From the NCBI GenBank assembly GCA_045577595.1, contig JAZNIR010000055.1, positions 1 to 11,775 on the forward strand: DNA of 11,775 nucleotides, given 5' to 3'. The stretch is from Scatosoma sp045577595. Its GTDB lineage: Bacteria > Bacillota > Clostridia > Christensenellales > Borkfalkiaceae. The translations under genes and the position numbers were made by a program. The notes beneath the pieces were generated by a model, which saw only the letters and a list, made by a program, of their open reading frames with translations, ran no database searches and was not told the origin of the DNA. This document shows, one piece after another, positions 6,579-11,775 of the stretch (position 1 is its first letter; each line of letters opens with the position of its first letter).

Positions 6579-6914
6579 ATGGTAGGTTTTATTTTTAATC
6601 ACGACGTGTTTGATGAGCCGTATAAACAAACGGCGTCGAAATGGTTGGATAAATTGGCGACGTACGTGGAATCGTTAAACGAAAAACCGTTTTTTACCTT
6701 TGGGAATAGACGGGGCAGTTTGATGGGACCGGATATGGACGACGAGTATATTATCGTGCAACACACTATTGATTTGACGACGGAGCAAAAACAAACGTTG
6801 GCGTCGTATATAAAAGAAATGGTGGCAGTGAAAAAAAGCGTTTATAAAAAAGAAGTTCCCGAAATTTTGATTATTTTTGAAAAGAAAGAACAAGAAGATT
6901 GCTTTATTTATTGA
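6579..6914 (+). CDS. Hypothetical 111-aa protein
   Basis: I do not recognise this protein. It is small and soluble, with no signal peptide or membrane segment. It has an N-terminal hydrophobic strand 'MVGFIFNH', a helix around residues 15-34, a charged central turn 'RRGSLMGPDMDDEY', and alternating strand/helix to a final 'PEILIIFEKKEQEDCFIY', which suggests a compact alpha/beta fold. The ATG at 6579 is chosen because AAAGGAG ends 8 bases upstream; the in-frame TTG at 6573 would be only 2 bases from that site. The next gene starts 27 bases after its stop with no terminator or promoter between, so the two are probably co-transcribed and may act together. Base use is between the core genes and the AT-rich neighbours. 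Confidence 0.8.
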   Translation: MVGFIFNHDVFDEPYKQTASKWLDKLATYVESLNEKPFFTFGNRRGSLMGPDMDDEYIIVQHTIDLTTEQKQTLASYIKEMVAVKKSVYKKEVPEILIIFEKKEQEDCFIY

Positions 6915-6941
6915 CTTTGAAAAATTTAAATAGGTTATACA

Positions 6942-7499
6942 ATGGAAAAACTTGTAAAAATCAATATAGAAGAATTATTTTCGACTAAAGACAAAAAAAG
7001 TGGGATTGAAAAATACGCGGAAATAATGCGAAATTTTTCAAACACAAATGTAGAAACCGATAAAGCGTTTCAAAAAAGATTTAACGGATTTTATCGCGTT
7101 CGCCGAAATAGTGAATGGCAAGGTGCTTTTTATAAAATAATGGAAGAAGGAAAGCAAAAAGAGATTTCTTTTGATGAAATTCTTTTTGAAATTTATAAAA
7201 ATACGGGTAGGGTTGAAGCTTCGTTTGCAAGTAAATTATTGCATACTTTAAATACAGATATGCCTATATGGGATAAATTTGTTTTGCAAAATTTAAATCT
7301 GAAAATGCCTATTTGTAGCGGGGAAGAGAAATTAAAAAATGCAATTTCCATATATAAAATAATTATTGATTGGTATCAAAGCGCATTGTCTATGTCTGAA
7401 ATAAATCAAAAAATAGTTGAATTTGACCAAATATTTACGGAATATAAATGGTTTAGTAAAACTAAAAAGTTGGATTTTTTATTATGGCAAATGAGATGA
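6942..7499 (+). CDS. Hypothetical protein, possible OGG-fold (helix-hairpin DNA glycosylase-like) protein
   Basis: A 185-residue, mainly helical, very Lys/Asn/Ile-rich protein. Residues 91-114 ('VEASFASKLLHTLN' followed by 'DMPIWDKFV') fit the pattern [FS]ASK-L-H-x3-P-x-PI-[WY]-D-x2-V that I associate with bacterial proteins annotated as 8-oxoguanine DNA glycosylase OGG-fold. The N-terminal part (34-60) and the C-terminal 'KLDFLLWQ' also look like conserved family segments. If the fold is right the protein would bind DNA or modified bases, but I cannot identify a catalytic Lys/Asp pair with confidence, so activity is not claimed. The ribosome binding site is weak (an AGG about 8 bases before the ATG), which suggests reliance on translation from the upstream gene. 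It is one of the most AT-rich genes here, consistent with horizontal acquisition. It converges on the lipase-like gene across the hairpin at 7531-7562. Confidence 0.8.
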   Translation: MEKLVKINIEELFSTKDKKSGIEKYAEIMRNFSNTNVETDKAFQKRFNGFYRVRRNSEWQGAFYKIMEEGKQKEISFDEILFEIYKNTGRVEASFASKLLHTLNTDMPIWDKFVLQNLNLKMPICSGEEKLKNAISIYKIIIDWYQSALSMSEINQKIVEFDQIFTEYKWFSKTKKLDFLLWQMR

Positions 7500-7522
7500 T
7501 TTGATTTATAGTTTTATTATTG

Positions 7523-7562
7523 AAATAAAAAACCACACGGTTGCGAGCGTAGCCGTGTGGTT
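7523..7562 (-). terminator. Convergent terminator (lipase-like gene and 185-aa gene)
   Basis: A perfect 10-bp stem (7531-7540 with 7553-7562) has a 12-base loop. Read on the minus strand it is followed by TTTTATTTC, so it mainly ends the lipase-like gene 13 bases after its stop. On the plus strand only GCGTTTTA follows, so plus-strand termination would be weaker. Confidence 0.82.
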
Positions 7563-7575
7563 GCGTTTTATAAGA

Positions 7576-8196
7576 TTACGTATTCTCGTATTTTAGAAGT
7601 TCTTTTAGGATATTTTGCGGGCGGTGGGCGTCGACGGCGGTGTAGTTGCCTTTCGCGCCGATTTTTAAAATTTTGCCTACGTGCCGAAAGCCTAAAAAGG
7701 CGGGCGGTAGGCGGGTTACGACGTCGTTGATGTTGCGGATTACCGTGTAACGCTCAAAACGGCGTTTTATTTCGCGCGTTTTTATCCCCCAAAAGACGCG
7801 GGGCGCGCCGAAACCGTAGCTTTTTAAAGTGTTGCGTAAATCGGGACGGTGGGAATAAACGTATTCGTGGCAAAGCATTGCCAGCGCGCCACCGTGCGAA
7901 TAACCGGTAATTACGATTTCTTTATAATACCTATCTTCGATATCCTTTTGCAAAAACGGCTGGATTTCTTCCCAAACTTTTAAAAAACCGCGATGGGCAA
8001 ACCAAACGCTTTTATCCGCGCGCTCGGACGGTTTGGCGGGGAAATCGAGATTGTTTTTCCAATCGGTTGCGCCGTCCGAGCCTTGAAAGAAAATATACAG
8101 CGTTTCCTTGTCCCGTTTTAGCGCGTAATTGGCGGAAACGCCCACCTTTTCGTAGGGGATTTGCAAGCAGGTTGTAAAAAGCTGGGATAAGGTCAT
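7576..8196 (-). CDS. Class 3 lipase-like alpha/beta hydrolase
   Basis: A 206-residue serine hydrolase of the lipase class 3 family (Pfam Lipase_3), which hydrolyses ester bonds of acylglycerols or similar substrates. The nucleophile elbow is 'GYSHG' (98-102, Ser100). A likely triad is completed by Asp158 in 'NINDVVTRLPP' and His191 in 'DAHRPQ'. The segment 'FQGSDGATDWKNNLDF' (37-52) corresponds to the family oxyanion strand, usually written F-R-G-T..DW..N, with Gln in place of Arg. There is no signal peptide or membrane anchor, so it should act inside the cell, unlike most secreted members. The ATG at 8196 has AGGAGCG about 9 bases upstream. A possible -10 TATACT is at 8220-8225 (minus) with no good -35. 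It is divergent from the flavodiiron operon. The true substrate is unknown. Confidence 0.9.
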   Translation of the reverse strand: MTLSQLFTTCLQIPYEKVGVSANYALKRDKETLYIFFQGSDGATDWKNNLDFPAKPSERADKSVWFAHRGFLKVWEEIQPFLQKDIEDRYYKEIVITGYSHGGALAMLCHEYVYSHRPDLRNTLKSYGFGAPRVFWGIKTREIKRRFERYTVIRNINDVVTRLPPAFLGFRHVGKILKIGAKGNYTAVDAHRPQNILKELLKYENT

Positions 8197-8289
8197 AAAC
8201 GCACGCTCCTTTTTTGTTCAGTATATTCGCTTTCGGATAAAAAGCGTGCTAAAAAAATAAAAAAATGAAAATTAAGAATGAACGGGCGA

Positions 8290-8319
8290 TTGACAGGCAA
8301 TATATAAATATGGTATTAT
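8290..8319 (+). promoter_or_regulatory. Promoter of the flavodiiron/BFD operon
   Basis: TTGACA (8290-8295), an 18-base spacer and TATTAT (8314-8319) preceded by TGG (extended -10). The start would be near 8326, leaving a leader of about 20 bases. No clear operator repeat is seen. Confidence 0.78.
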
Positions 8320-8344
8320 ATTATTATAAGGATAGGTGGCAGAG

Positions 8345-9502
8345 ATGACCATTTTGCAAGACGTCGTTTATATCGGTGTAAACGATAAAGAATTGGATTT
8401 GTTCGAAGGGCAATACAAAGCGCCAAACGGTATGGCGTATAATTCCTACCTTTTAAAAGACGAGAAAATCGCCGTGTTCGATACGGTGGACGCGGGGTTT
8501 AAAGACGAATGGCTGAAAAAACTGTCGGACGGGTTGGCGGGGCGGTTGCCCGATTATTTAATCGTGCAACATATGGAACCCGACCATTCGGCGAATATCG
8601 TCGCTTTTGCGGAAAAATATCCGCAGGCGAAAATCGTCGCTACTTCCAAAGCGTTCGTAATGATGAAAAATTATTTCGGGAACGATTTTGCCGATAGGCA
8701 AGTGGCGGTTGGCGACGGGGATACGTTATCGCTCGGCGGGCATACGTTGCGGTTTTTTACCGCGCCGATGGTGCATTGGCCGGAAGTTTTGGTGTCCTAC
8801 GACGAAAAGGAAAAGACGTTGTTTTCGGCGGACGCGTTTGGGAAATTCGGCGCGTTAGACGTAGACGAAGATTGGGCGTGCGAAGCGAGAAGATATTATT
8901 TCGGTATCGTGGGGAAATACGGCGTACAAGTGCAAAATTTATTGAAAAAGTTGCAAGATTTTCCCTTGCGCGCGATTTGCCCGTTACACGGACCGATTTT
9001 GACGGAGAATTTGGAATATTATTTGCGCTTATACGATATTTGGTCGAGATACGACGTGGAAACGGACGGGGTGTTTATCGCCTATACTTCGGTGTACGGC
9101 AACACCAAAAAAGCGGTGGAATTGCTGTCGGCGCGGTTGCAAGAAAAGGGCGTAAGGGTGGAAGTTGCCGATTTGGCGCGGTGTGATAGGGCGGAAGCGT
9201 TGGAAAGCGCCTTTCGGTTTGGTAAAACGGTGCTGGCAACCACGACGTACAACGGCGAAATTTTCCCTTTTATGCGGGATTTTATCGGCGATTTGGTGGA
9301 GCATAACTTTCAAAACCGCACGGTTGGTTTTATCGAAAACGGCAGTTGGGCGCCCGTTGCAACGCGCGTAATGAAAGGGTTGCTGGAAAAATGTAAAAAT
9401 TTGCGGTATGCGCAAAATACGGTGAAAATTTTATCGGCGTTGACGGGGGAAAGCCGTGCGCAGATTTACGCGCTGGCGGACGAACTTGTAAACGACGATT
9501 AA
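8345..9502 (+). CDS. Flavodiiron protein (A-type flavoprotein, O2/NO reductase)
   Basis: A 385-residue class A flavodiiron protein, which reduces O2 to water or NO to N2O in the cytoplasm and protects anaerobes from oxygen. The N-terminal metallo-beta-lactamase-like domain carries all the expected di-iron ligands: H76, E78 and D80-H81 in 'HMEPDH', H144 in 'VHWPE', D163 in 'SADAFG' and H215 in 'LHGP'. The C-terminal flavodoxin domain starts near residue 242 with the FMN phosphate loop 'YTSVYGNT'. No rubredoxin or flavin reductase domain is fused on, so a separate electron donor is needed; the BFD-like protein 31 bases downstream is a candidate. The ATG at 8345 is preferred, with AGGTGG 5 bases before it. 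A GTG at 8336 would add three residues but has almost no spacing from its site (AAGGA, 3 bases). Confidence 0.93.
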   Translation: MTILQDVVYIGVNDKELDLFEGQYKAPNGMAYNSYLLKDEKIAVFDTVDAGFKDEWLKKLSDGLAGRLPDYLIVQHMEPDHSANIVAFAEKYPQAKIVATSKAFVMMKNYFGNDFADRQVAVGDGDTLSLGGHTLRFFTAPMVHWPEVLVSYDEKEKTLFSADAFGKFGALDVDEDWACEARRYYFGIVGKYGVQVQNLLKKLQDFPLRAICPLHGPILTENLEYYLRLYDIWSRYDVETDGVFIAYTSVYGNTKKAVELLSARLQEKGVRVEVADLARCDRAEALESAFRFGKTVLATTTYNGEIFPFMRDFIGDLVEHNFQNRTVGFIENGSWAPVATRVMKGLLEKCKNLRYAQNTVKILSALTGESRAQIYALADELVNDD

Positions 9503-9533
9503 AAAATAAAAACGAAAGAAAAGGAGAAAAAAT

Positions 9534-9731
9534 ATGAAAGCAAACGAAATTATTTGTAACTGCAAGCAAGTGAGCTACACGGATATCGAACACGCGCTCG
9601 AACATCACAACAAAATGGAAGACGTTTTGGAAGTATTTGACGACGTGCAAAAAATTACGCATTGTTCGACGGGTTGCGGTGGTTGCCACGATAAAGTTTT
9701 AAACGTAATATCCGAAATTATGATGGCGTAA
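9534..9731 (+). CDS. BFD-like [2Fe-2S]-binding protein
   Basis: A 65-residue stand-alone domain of the BFD-like [2Fe-2S] family (bacterioferritin-associated ferredoxin, also found in NirB and GltD-related proteins). Cluster ligands are expected to be C8 and C10 ('CNC') and C48 and C51 ('CGGC'); there is an additional C44. The helix-turn-helix between them ('YTDIEHALEHHNKMEDVLEVF') fits the family. GGAG stands 8 bases before the ATG, and only 31 bases without promoter or terminator separate it from the flavodiiron gene, so they form one operon. The inferred role is electron transfer to the flavodiiron protein or iron/redox sensing. No bacterioferritin gene is in the window. Confidence 0.88.
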   Translation: MKANEIICNCKQVSYTDIEHALEHHNKMEDVLEVFDDVQKITHCSTGCGGCHDKVLNVISEIMMA

Positions 9732-9753
9732 AAAATTGTTTTGCTTGAAAGTA

Positions 9754-9799
9754 GGCGGTGGATTTTTAATTTTTATAAAATCCGTTTTACCGCCCTTTT
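9754..9799 (+). terminator. Terminator of the flavodiiron/BFD operon
   Basis: A two-part stem, GGCGGT (9754-9759) with ACCGCC (9789-9794) and GGATTTT (9760-9766) with AAAATCC (9777-9783), is followed by CTTTT. It ends only five bases before the purA -35. Confidence 0.82.
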
Positions 9800-9803
9800 C
9801 GGC

Positions 9804-9832
9804 TTGACAAGCATAAAAAAATACGCTATAAT
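9804..9832 (+). promoter_or_regulatory. Consensus promoter of purA
   Basis: TTGACA (9804-9809), 17 bases and TATAAT (9827-9832): a perfect housekeeping promoter. The start near 9839 gives an unusually long leader of about 110 bases. Confidence 0.9.
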
Positions 9833-9858
9833 AATGGCGTTAAAAAACGGAAAATGAG

Positions 9859-9897
9859 AGCGTTTTGGATTGGATAGGTCGAAATGCTCGCTTTTTT
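9859..9897 (+). promoter_or_regulatory. purA: Possible attenuator hairpin in the purA leader
   Basis: AGCGTTTTGG (9859-9868) can pair with TCGAAATGCT (9879-9888), ten pairs including three G-U, and a run of six T follows at 9892-9897. This could stop transcription before purA unless an alternative structure forms. No known purine riboswitch consensus is recognised. The pairing is moderate in strength. Confidence 0.35.
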
Positions 9898-9948
9898 CGC
9901 GTGTTTAAGGATTTTAAAAAACAATCGGTTACATAAGGAGAACGAACT

Positions 9949-11223
9949 ATGCTTACATCAATTTGCGGTATTAACTGGGGCGACGAAGGCAAGGGAAGAA
10001 TGGTGGATTTGCTTTCGCAAAGTTTCGACGTCGTTTGCCGTTATCAAGGCGGAAACAACGCTGGTCATACCGTTATTAACGAACGCGGAAAATTTATTTT
10101 AAATCTTTTGCCGTCGGGTATTTTGCGGGAAGAAGTGGTAAACGTAATGGGGCCTGGAATGGTTATCGACATTAAGCACCTTTGCGGGGAAATGGCAAAG
10201 CTCAAAGAAGCGGGCGTTAAAATTACCCCTGAAAATTTGAAAATTTCCGACCGCGCCGTGATTACGATGCCGTATAACGTGTTGCAAGACTGTTTGGAAG
10301 AAGACCGTCTTGCCGATAAGAAATTCGGCTCTACCCGTCGTGGGATTGCGCCCGTGTACGCGGATAAATATTATAAAAAAGCGTTCCGTATGGGCGAACT
10401 TTTAAACACGGAAAAAATGTACGCGCGTATTGCCGATATCGTGGAATGGAAAAACCTTACCGTTGTTGGCGGTTACGGCGCGGACGCGATTAAAACGGAA
10501 GATATGATTGCGTATTTTGAAGAATACGGCAAAGCGCTTGCTCCGTTCGTGTGCGACGTCGGCGCGTATTTAACGAAAGCGAACGACGAAGGCAAAAATA
10601 TTATGTTTGAAGCGCAACTCGGGGCGATGCGGGATATTGATTTCGGTATTCACCCCTACACGTCGTCGTCGTCGACGATTGCCGCTTACGCGCCGATTGG
10701 CGCGGGCGTTCCGCAGTTGCAACTGGATAATTCCATCGGGATTATGAAAGCGTATTCTACGTGCGTGGGCGAAGGGCCTTTCACGGCGGAATATTTCGGG
10801 GATAAAGCGAAAAAGCTCCGCGATTTGGGCGGGGAATACGGCGCGGCTACGGGCAGACCGAGAAGAGTTGGACCGTTCGACGTCGTGGCGTCCCGTTACG
10901 GTATCCGTTGTCAAGGTGCGACGGAAATTGCGCTTACGAAGATGGACGTTTTGTCCGCGTATGAAGAAATCGAAGTTTGCGTAGGGTACGAATTGAACGG
11001 AAAGGTGATTGACGAATTCCCGTTTATCGACGTCTTGGACGATTGCAAACCCGTGTTTAAGACGGTGAAAGGTTGGAATTGCGATATTTCCAAGTGCAGA
11101 AAACGCGAAGATTTGCCCAAAGAAGCGATTGCGTACGTGGAATATTTGGAAGAAGCGTGCGGTTGTCGGATTAAGTACGTTTCCGTTGGCGCGGAACGCG
11201 ACGCGTACGTGAAAATGTATTGA
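9949..11223 (+). CDS. purA: Adenylosuccinate synthetase
   Basis: A 424-residue PurA, which joins IMP and aspartate using GTP to give adenylosuccinate, the first committed step from IMP to AMP, in the cytoplasm. The glycine-rich phosphate loop is 'GINWGDEGKGR' (7-17) with catalytic D12; 'NNAGHT' (36-41) carries catalytic H40. 'GSTRRGIAP' (127-135) and 'ATGRPRR' (300-306), the mobile aspartate/GTP-binding loop, are present, as is 'LTKMDVLSAYEEIEVC' corresponding to the guanine-binding TKxD region. The IMP-contact segment reads 'FEAQLGAMRDID' where well-studied enzymes have FEGAQG-x3-DID, so this is a divergent lineage form. Length is normal. AAGGAG is 9 bases before the ATG. It is followed by tandem stops (TGA TAA) and a strong terminator. 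No purine operon neighbours are present. Confidence 0.95.
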   Translation: MLTSICGINWGDEGKGRMVDLLSQSFDVVCRYQGGNNAGHTVINERGKFILNLLPSGILREEVVNVMGPGMVIDIKHLCGEMAKLKEAGVKITPENLKISDRAVITMPYNVLQDCLEEDRLADKKFGSTRRGIAPVYADKYYKKAFRMGELLNTEKMYARIADIVEWKNLTVVGGYGADAIKTEDMIAYFEEYGKALAPFVCDVGAYLTKANDEGKNIMFEAQLGAMRDIDFGIHPYTSSSSTIAAYAPIGAGVPQLQLDNSIGIMKAYSTCVGEGPFTAEYFGDKAKKLRDLGGEYGAATGRPRRVGPFDVVASRYGIRCQGATEIALTKMDVLSAYEEIEVCVGYELNGKVIDEFPFIDVLDDCKPVFKTVKGWNCDISKCRKREDLPKEAIAYVEYLEEACGCRIKYVSVGAERDAYVKMY

Positions 11224-11237
11224 TAAAGGATAAAAAT

Positions 11238-11276
11238 AAACGCTCCGAAAGCGATAAGGCTTTCGGAGCGTTTTTT
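11238..11276 (+). terminator. Bidirectional terminator between purA and radA
   Basis: A perfect 15-bp stem (11238-11252 with 11259-11273), a six-base loop and T runs outward on the plus strand (11271-11276). The A-rich left flank (TAAAAATAAA) gives a U-rich tail on the minus strand as well, so it can end both convergent genes. Confidence 0.93.
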
Positions 11277-11284
11277 CGTTTCTT

Positions 11285-11775
11285 TTAGGGCGCGCCCGTC
11301 GTGGGGCGTAAGTTTAACGCTTTTATCATTTGTCCGACGTATTGCACGGGGATAAGTTCGATTTTATTTTGATATTTTTCGCAAGTTTTCATGTTTTTCG
11401 CGGGAAGTAACACCCGTTTAAAACCCGTTTTAATACATTCGTTTATCCGCTTTTCCGCGTTGTTGACGGGGCGGATTTCGCCCGTTAAACCCACTTCGCC
11501 GAATATGGTTACGTATTTGTCGATAGGTACGTCGCAAGCCGCGCTGGCAAGCGCCGCGCATACGGCAAGGTCGGTGGACGGTTCGCCAAGTTTAATTCCG
11601 CCCATTGCGTTCATATACACGTCCGCGTTGAAAAAGGGAATACCGCAACGCTTTTCAAGCACCGCGATAAGCACGACGAGTTTGTTGTAATCGACGCCTA
11701 AACTCATTCGGCGGGGCATACCGTACGCCGTTTTGGAAATTAGCGTTTGGATTTCTACGCTCATACAGCGGTTAC
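11285..11775 (-). CDS. radA: RadA DNA repair ATPase, C-terminal part only
   Basis: The C-terminal 163 or so residues of RadA (Sms), a RecA-like helicase that helps branch migration in recombinational repair. The frame stays open to the right edge (residues N-R-C precede the first visible Met), so the zinc finger, Walker A and KNRFG motifs lie outside the window. What is visible is the Lon-protease-like domain that RadA uses as a structural scaffold: 'VEIQTLISKTAYGMPRR', 'GVDYNKLVVLIAVLEKR', 'MGGIKLGEPSTDLAVCAALA' and 'FGEVGLTGEIRPV'. This order and wording match RadA rather than Lon, whose catalytic Ser/Lys context is not present. It is convergent with purA and shares its terminator. Confidence 0.93.
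   Translation of the reverse strand, partial: NRCMSVEIQTLISKTAYGMPRRMSLGVDYNKLVVLIAVLEKRCGIPFFNADVYMNAMGGIKLGEPSTDLAVCAALASAACDVPIDKYVTIFGEVGLTGEIRPVNNAEKRINECIKTGFKRVLLPAKNMKTCEKYQNKIELIPVQYVGQMIKALNLRPTTGAP

Noticed and set aside
8220..8225. Possible -10 TATACT for the lipase-like gene on the minus strand
   Set aside because: No acceptable -35 at 16-18 bases; too weak to list as a promoter.
9884..10102. 72-codon frame overlapping the start of purA
   Set aside because: Most of it is an out-of-frame reading of purA; the start has a poor ribosome binding site and no family resemblance is seen.
10663..10677. Short CGT/TCG triplet run inside purA that could be a slippage site
   Set aside because: It is only about five units, triplet-based, in frame, and simply encodes the Ser run after the 'HPYT' segment; no phase variation is expected.
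1..11775. CRISPR array, transposase, phage or recognised defence genes
   Set aside because: No regularly spaced repeats, terminal inverted repeats or related protein motifs were seen on either strand.

Overview
The window comes from a low-to-mid GC Gram-positive anaerobe, most likely an uncultured member of the Clostridia (Bacillota). The signs are near-perfect housekeeping promoters (TTGACA-N17-TATAAT in front of nfnA and purA), strong AGGAGG-type ribosome binding sites, T-tailed intrinsic terminators after most transcription units, an NfnAB electron-bifurcating transhydrogenase, an oxygen-reducing flavodiiron protein, and a PurA with the 'GINWGDEGKGR' style of P-loop. The genus cannot be fixed from the sequence alone.

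Left part (1-5103). A large beta-rich protein of unknown function on the minus strand runs off the left edge. Its promoter is embedded in a perfect palindrome that probably also terminates the gene behind it, an electrogenic CPA2-type Na+(K+)/H+ antiporter on the same strand. The antiporter is divergent from nfnAB, which starts from a consensus promoter and ends at a clear terminator. An extra terminator-like hairpin with no obvious upstream gene lies between the two divergent promoters.

Middle (5152-7499). A tRNA-Pro with the unusual anticodon AGG has its own promoter and is followed by three successive hairpin/T-tract elements. After it comes an AT-rich stretch with three poorly characterised small genes: a two-TM protein with a PH-like region and a DUF2500-like C-terminus, a 111-aa protein of unknown function, and a 185-aa protein with an OGG-fold-like motif. 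The last two probably share a transcript. This stretch looks different in base use from its surroundings and is the most accessory-looking part of the window.

Right part (7523-11775). A cytoplasmic class 3 lipase-like hydrolase (minus) is divergent from a flavodiiron protein / BFD-like [2Fe-2S] protein operon, which probably detoxifies O2 or NO. Then comes purA (adenylosuccinate synthetase), with a consensus promoter and a roughly 110-base leader containing a possible attenuator hairpin. It converges across a shared 15-bp terminator on the C-terminal part of radA, which runs off the right edge.

Most of the window is ordinary core metabolism and housekeeping. No CRISPR array, transposase, integrase or phage gene was seen. 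The points most worth a second look are the tRNA-Pro(AGG), the AT-rich gene group next to it, the promoter palindrome, the orphan hairpin and the purA leader.
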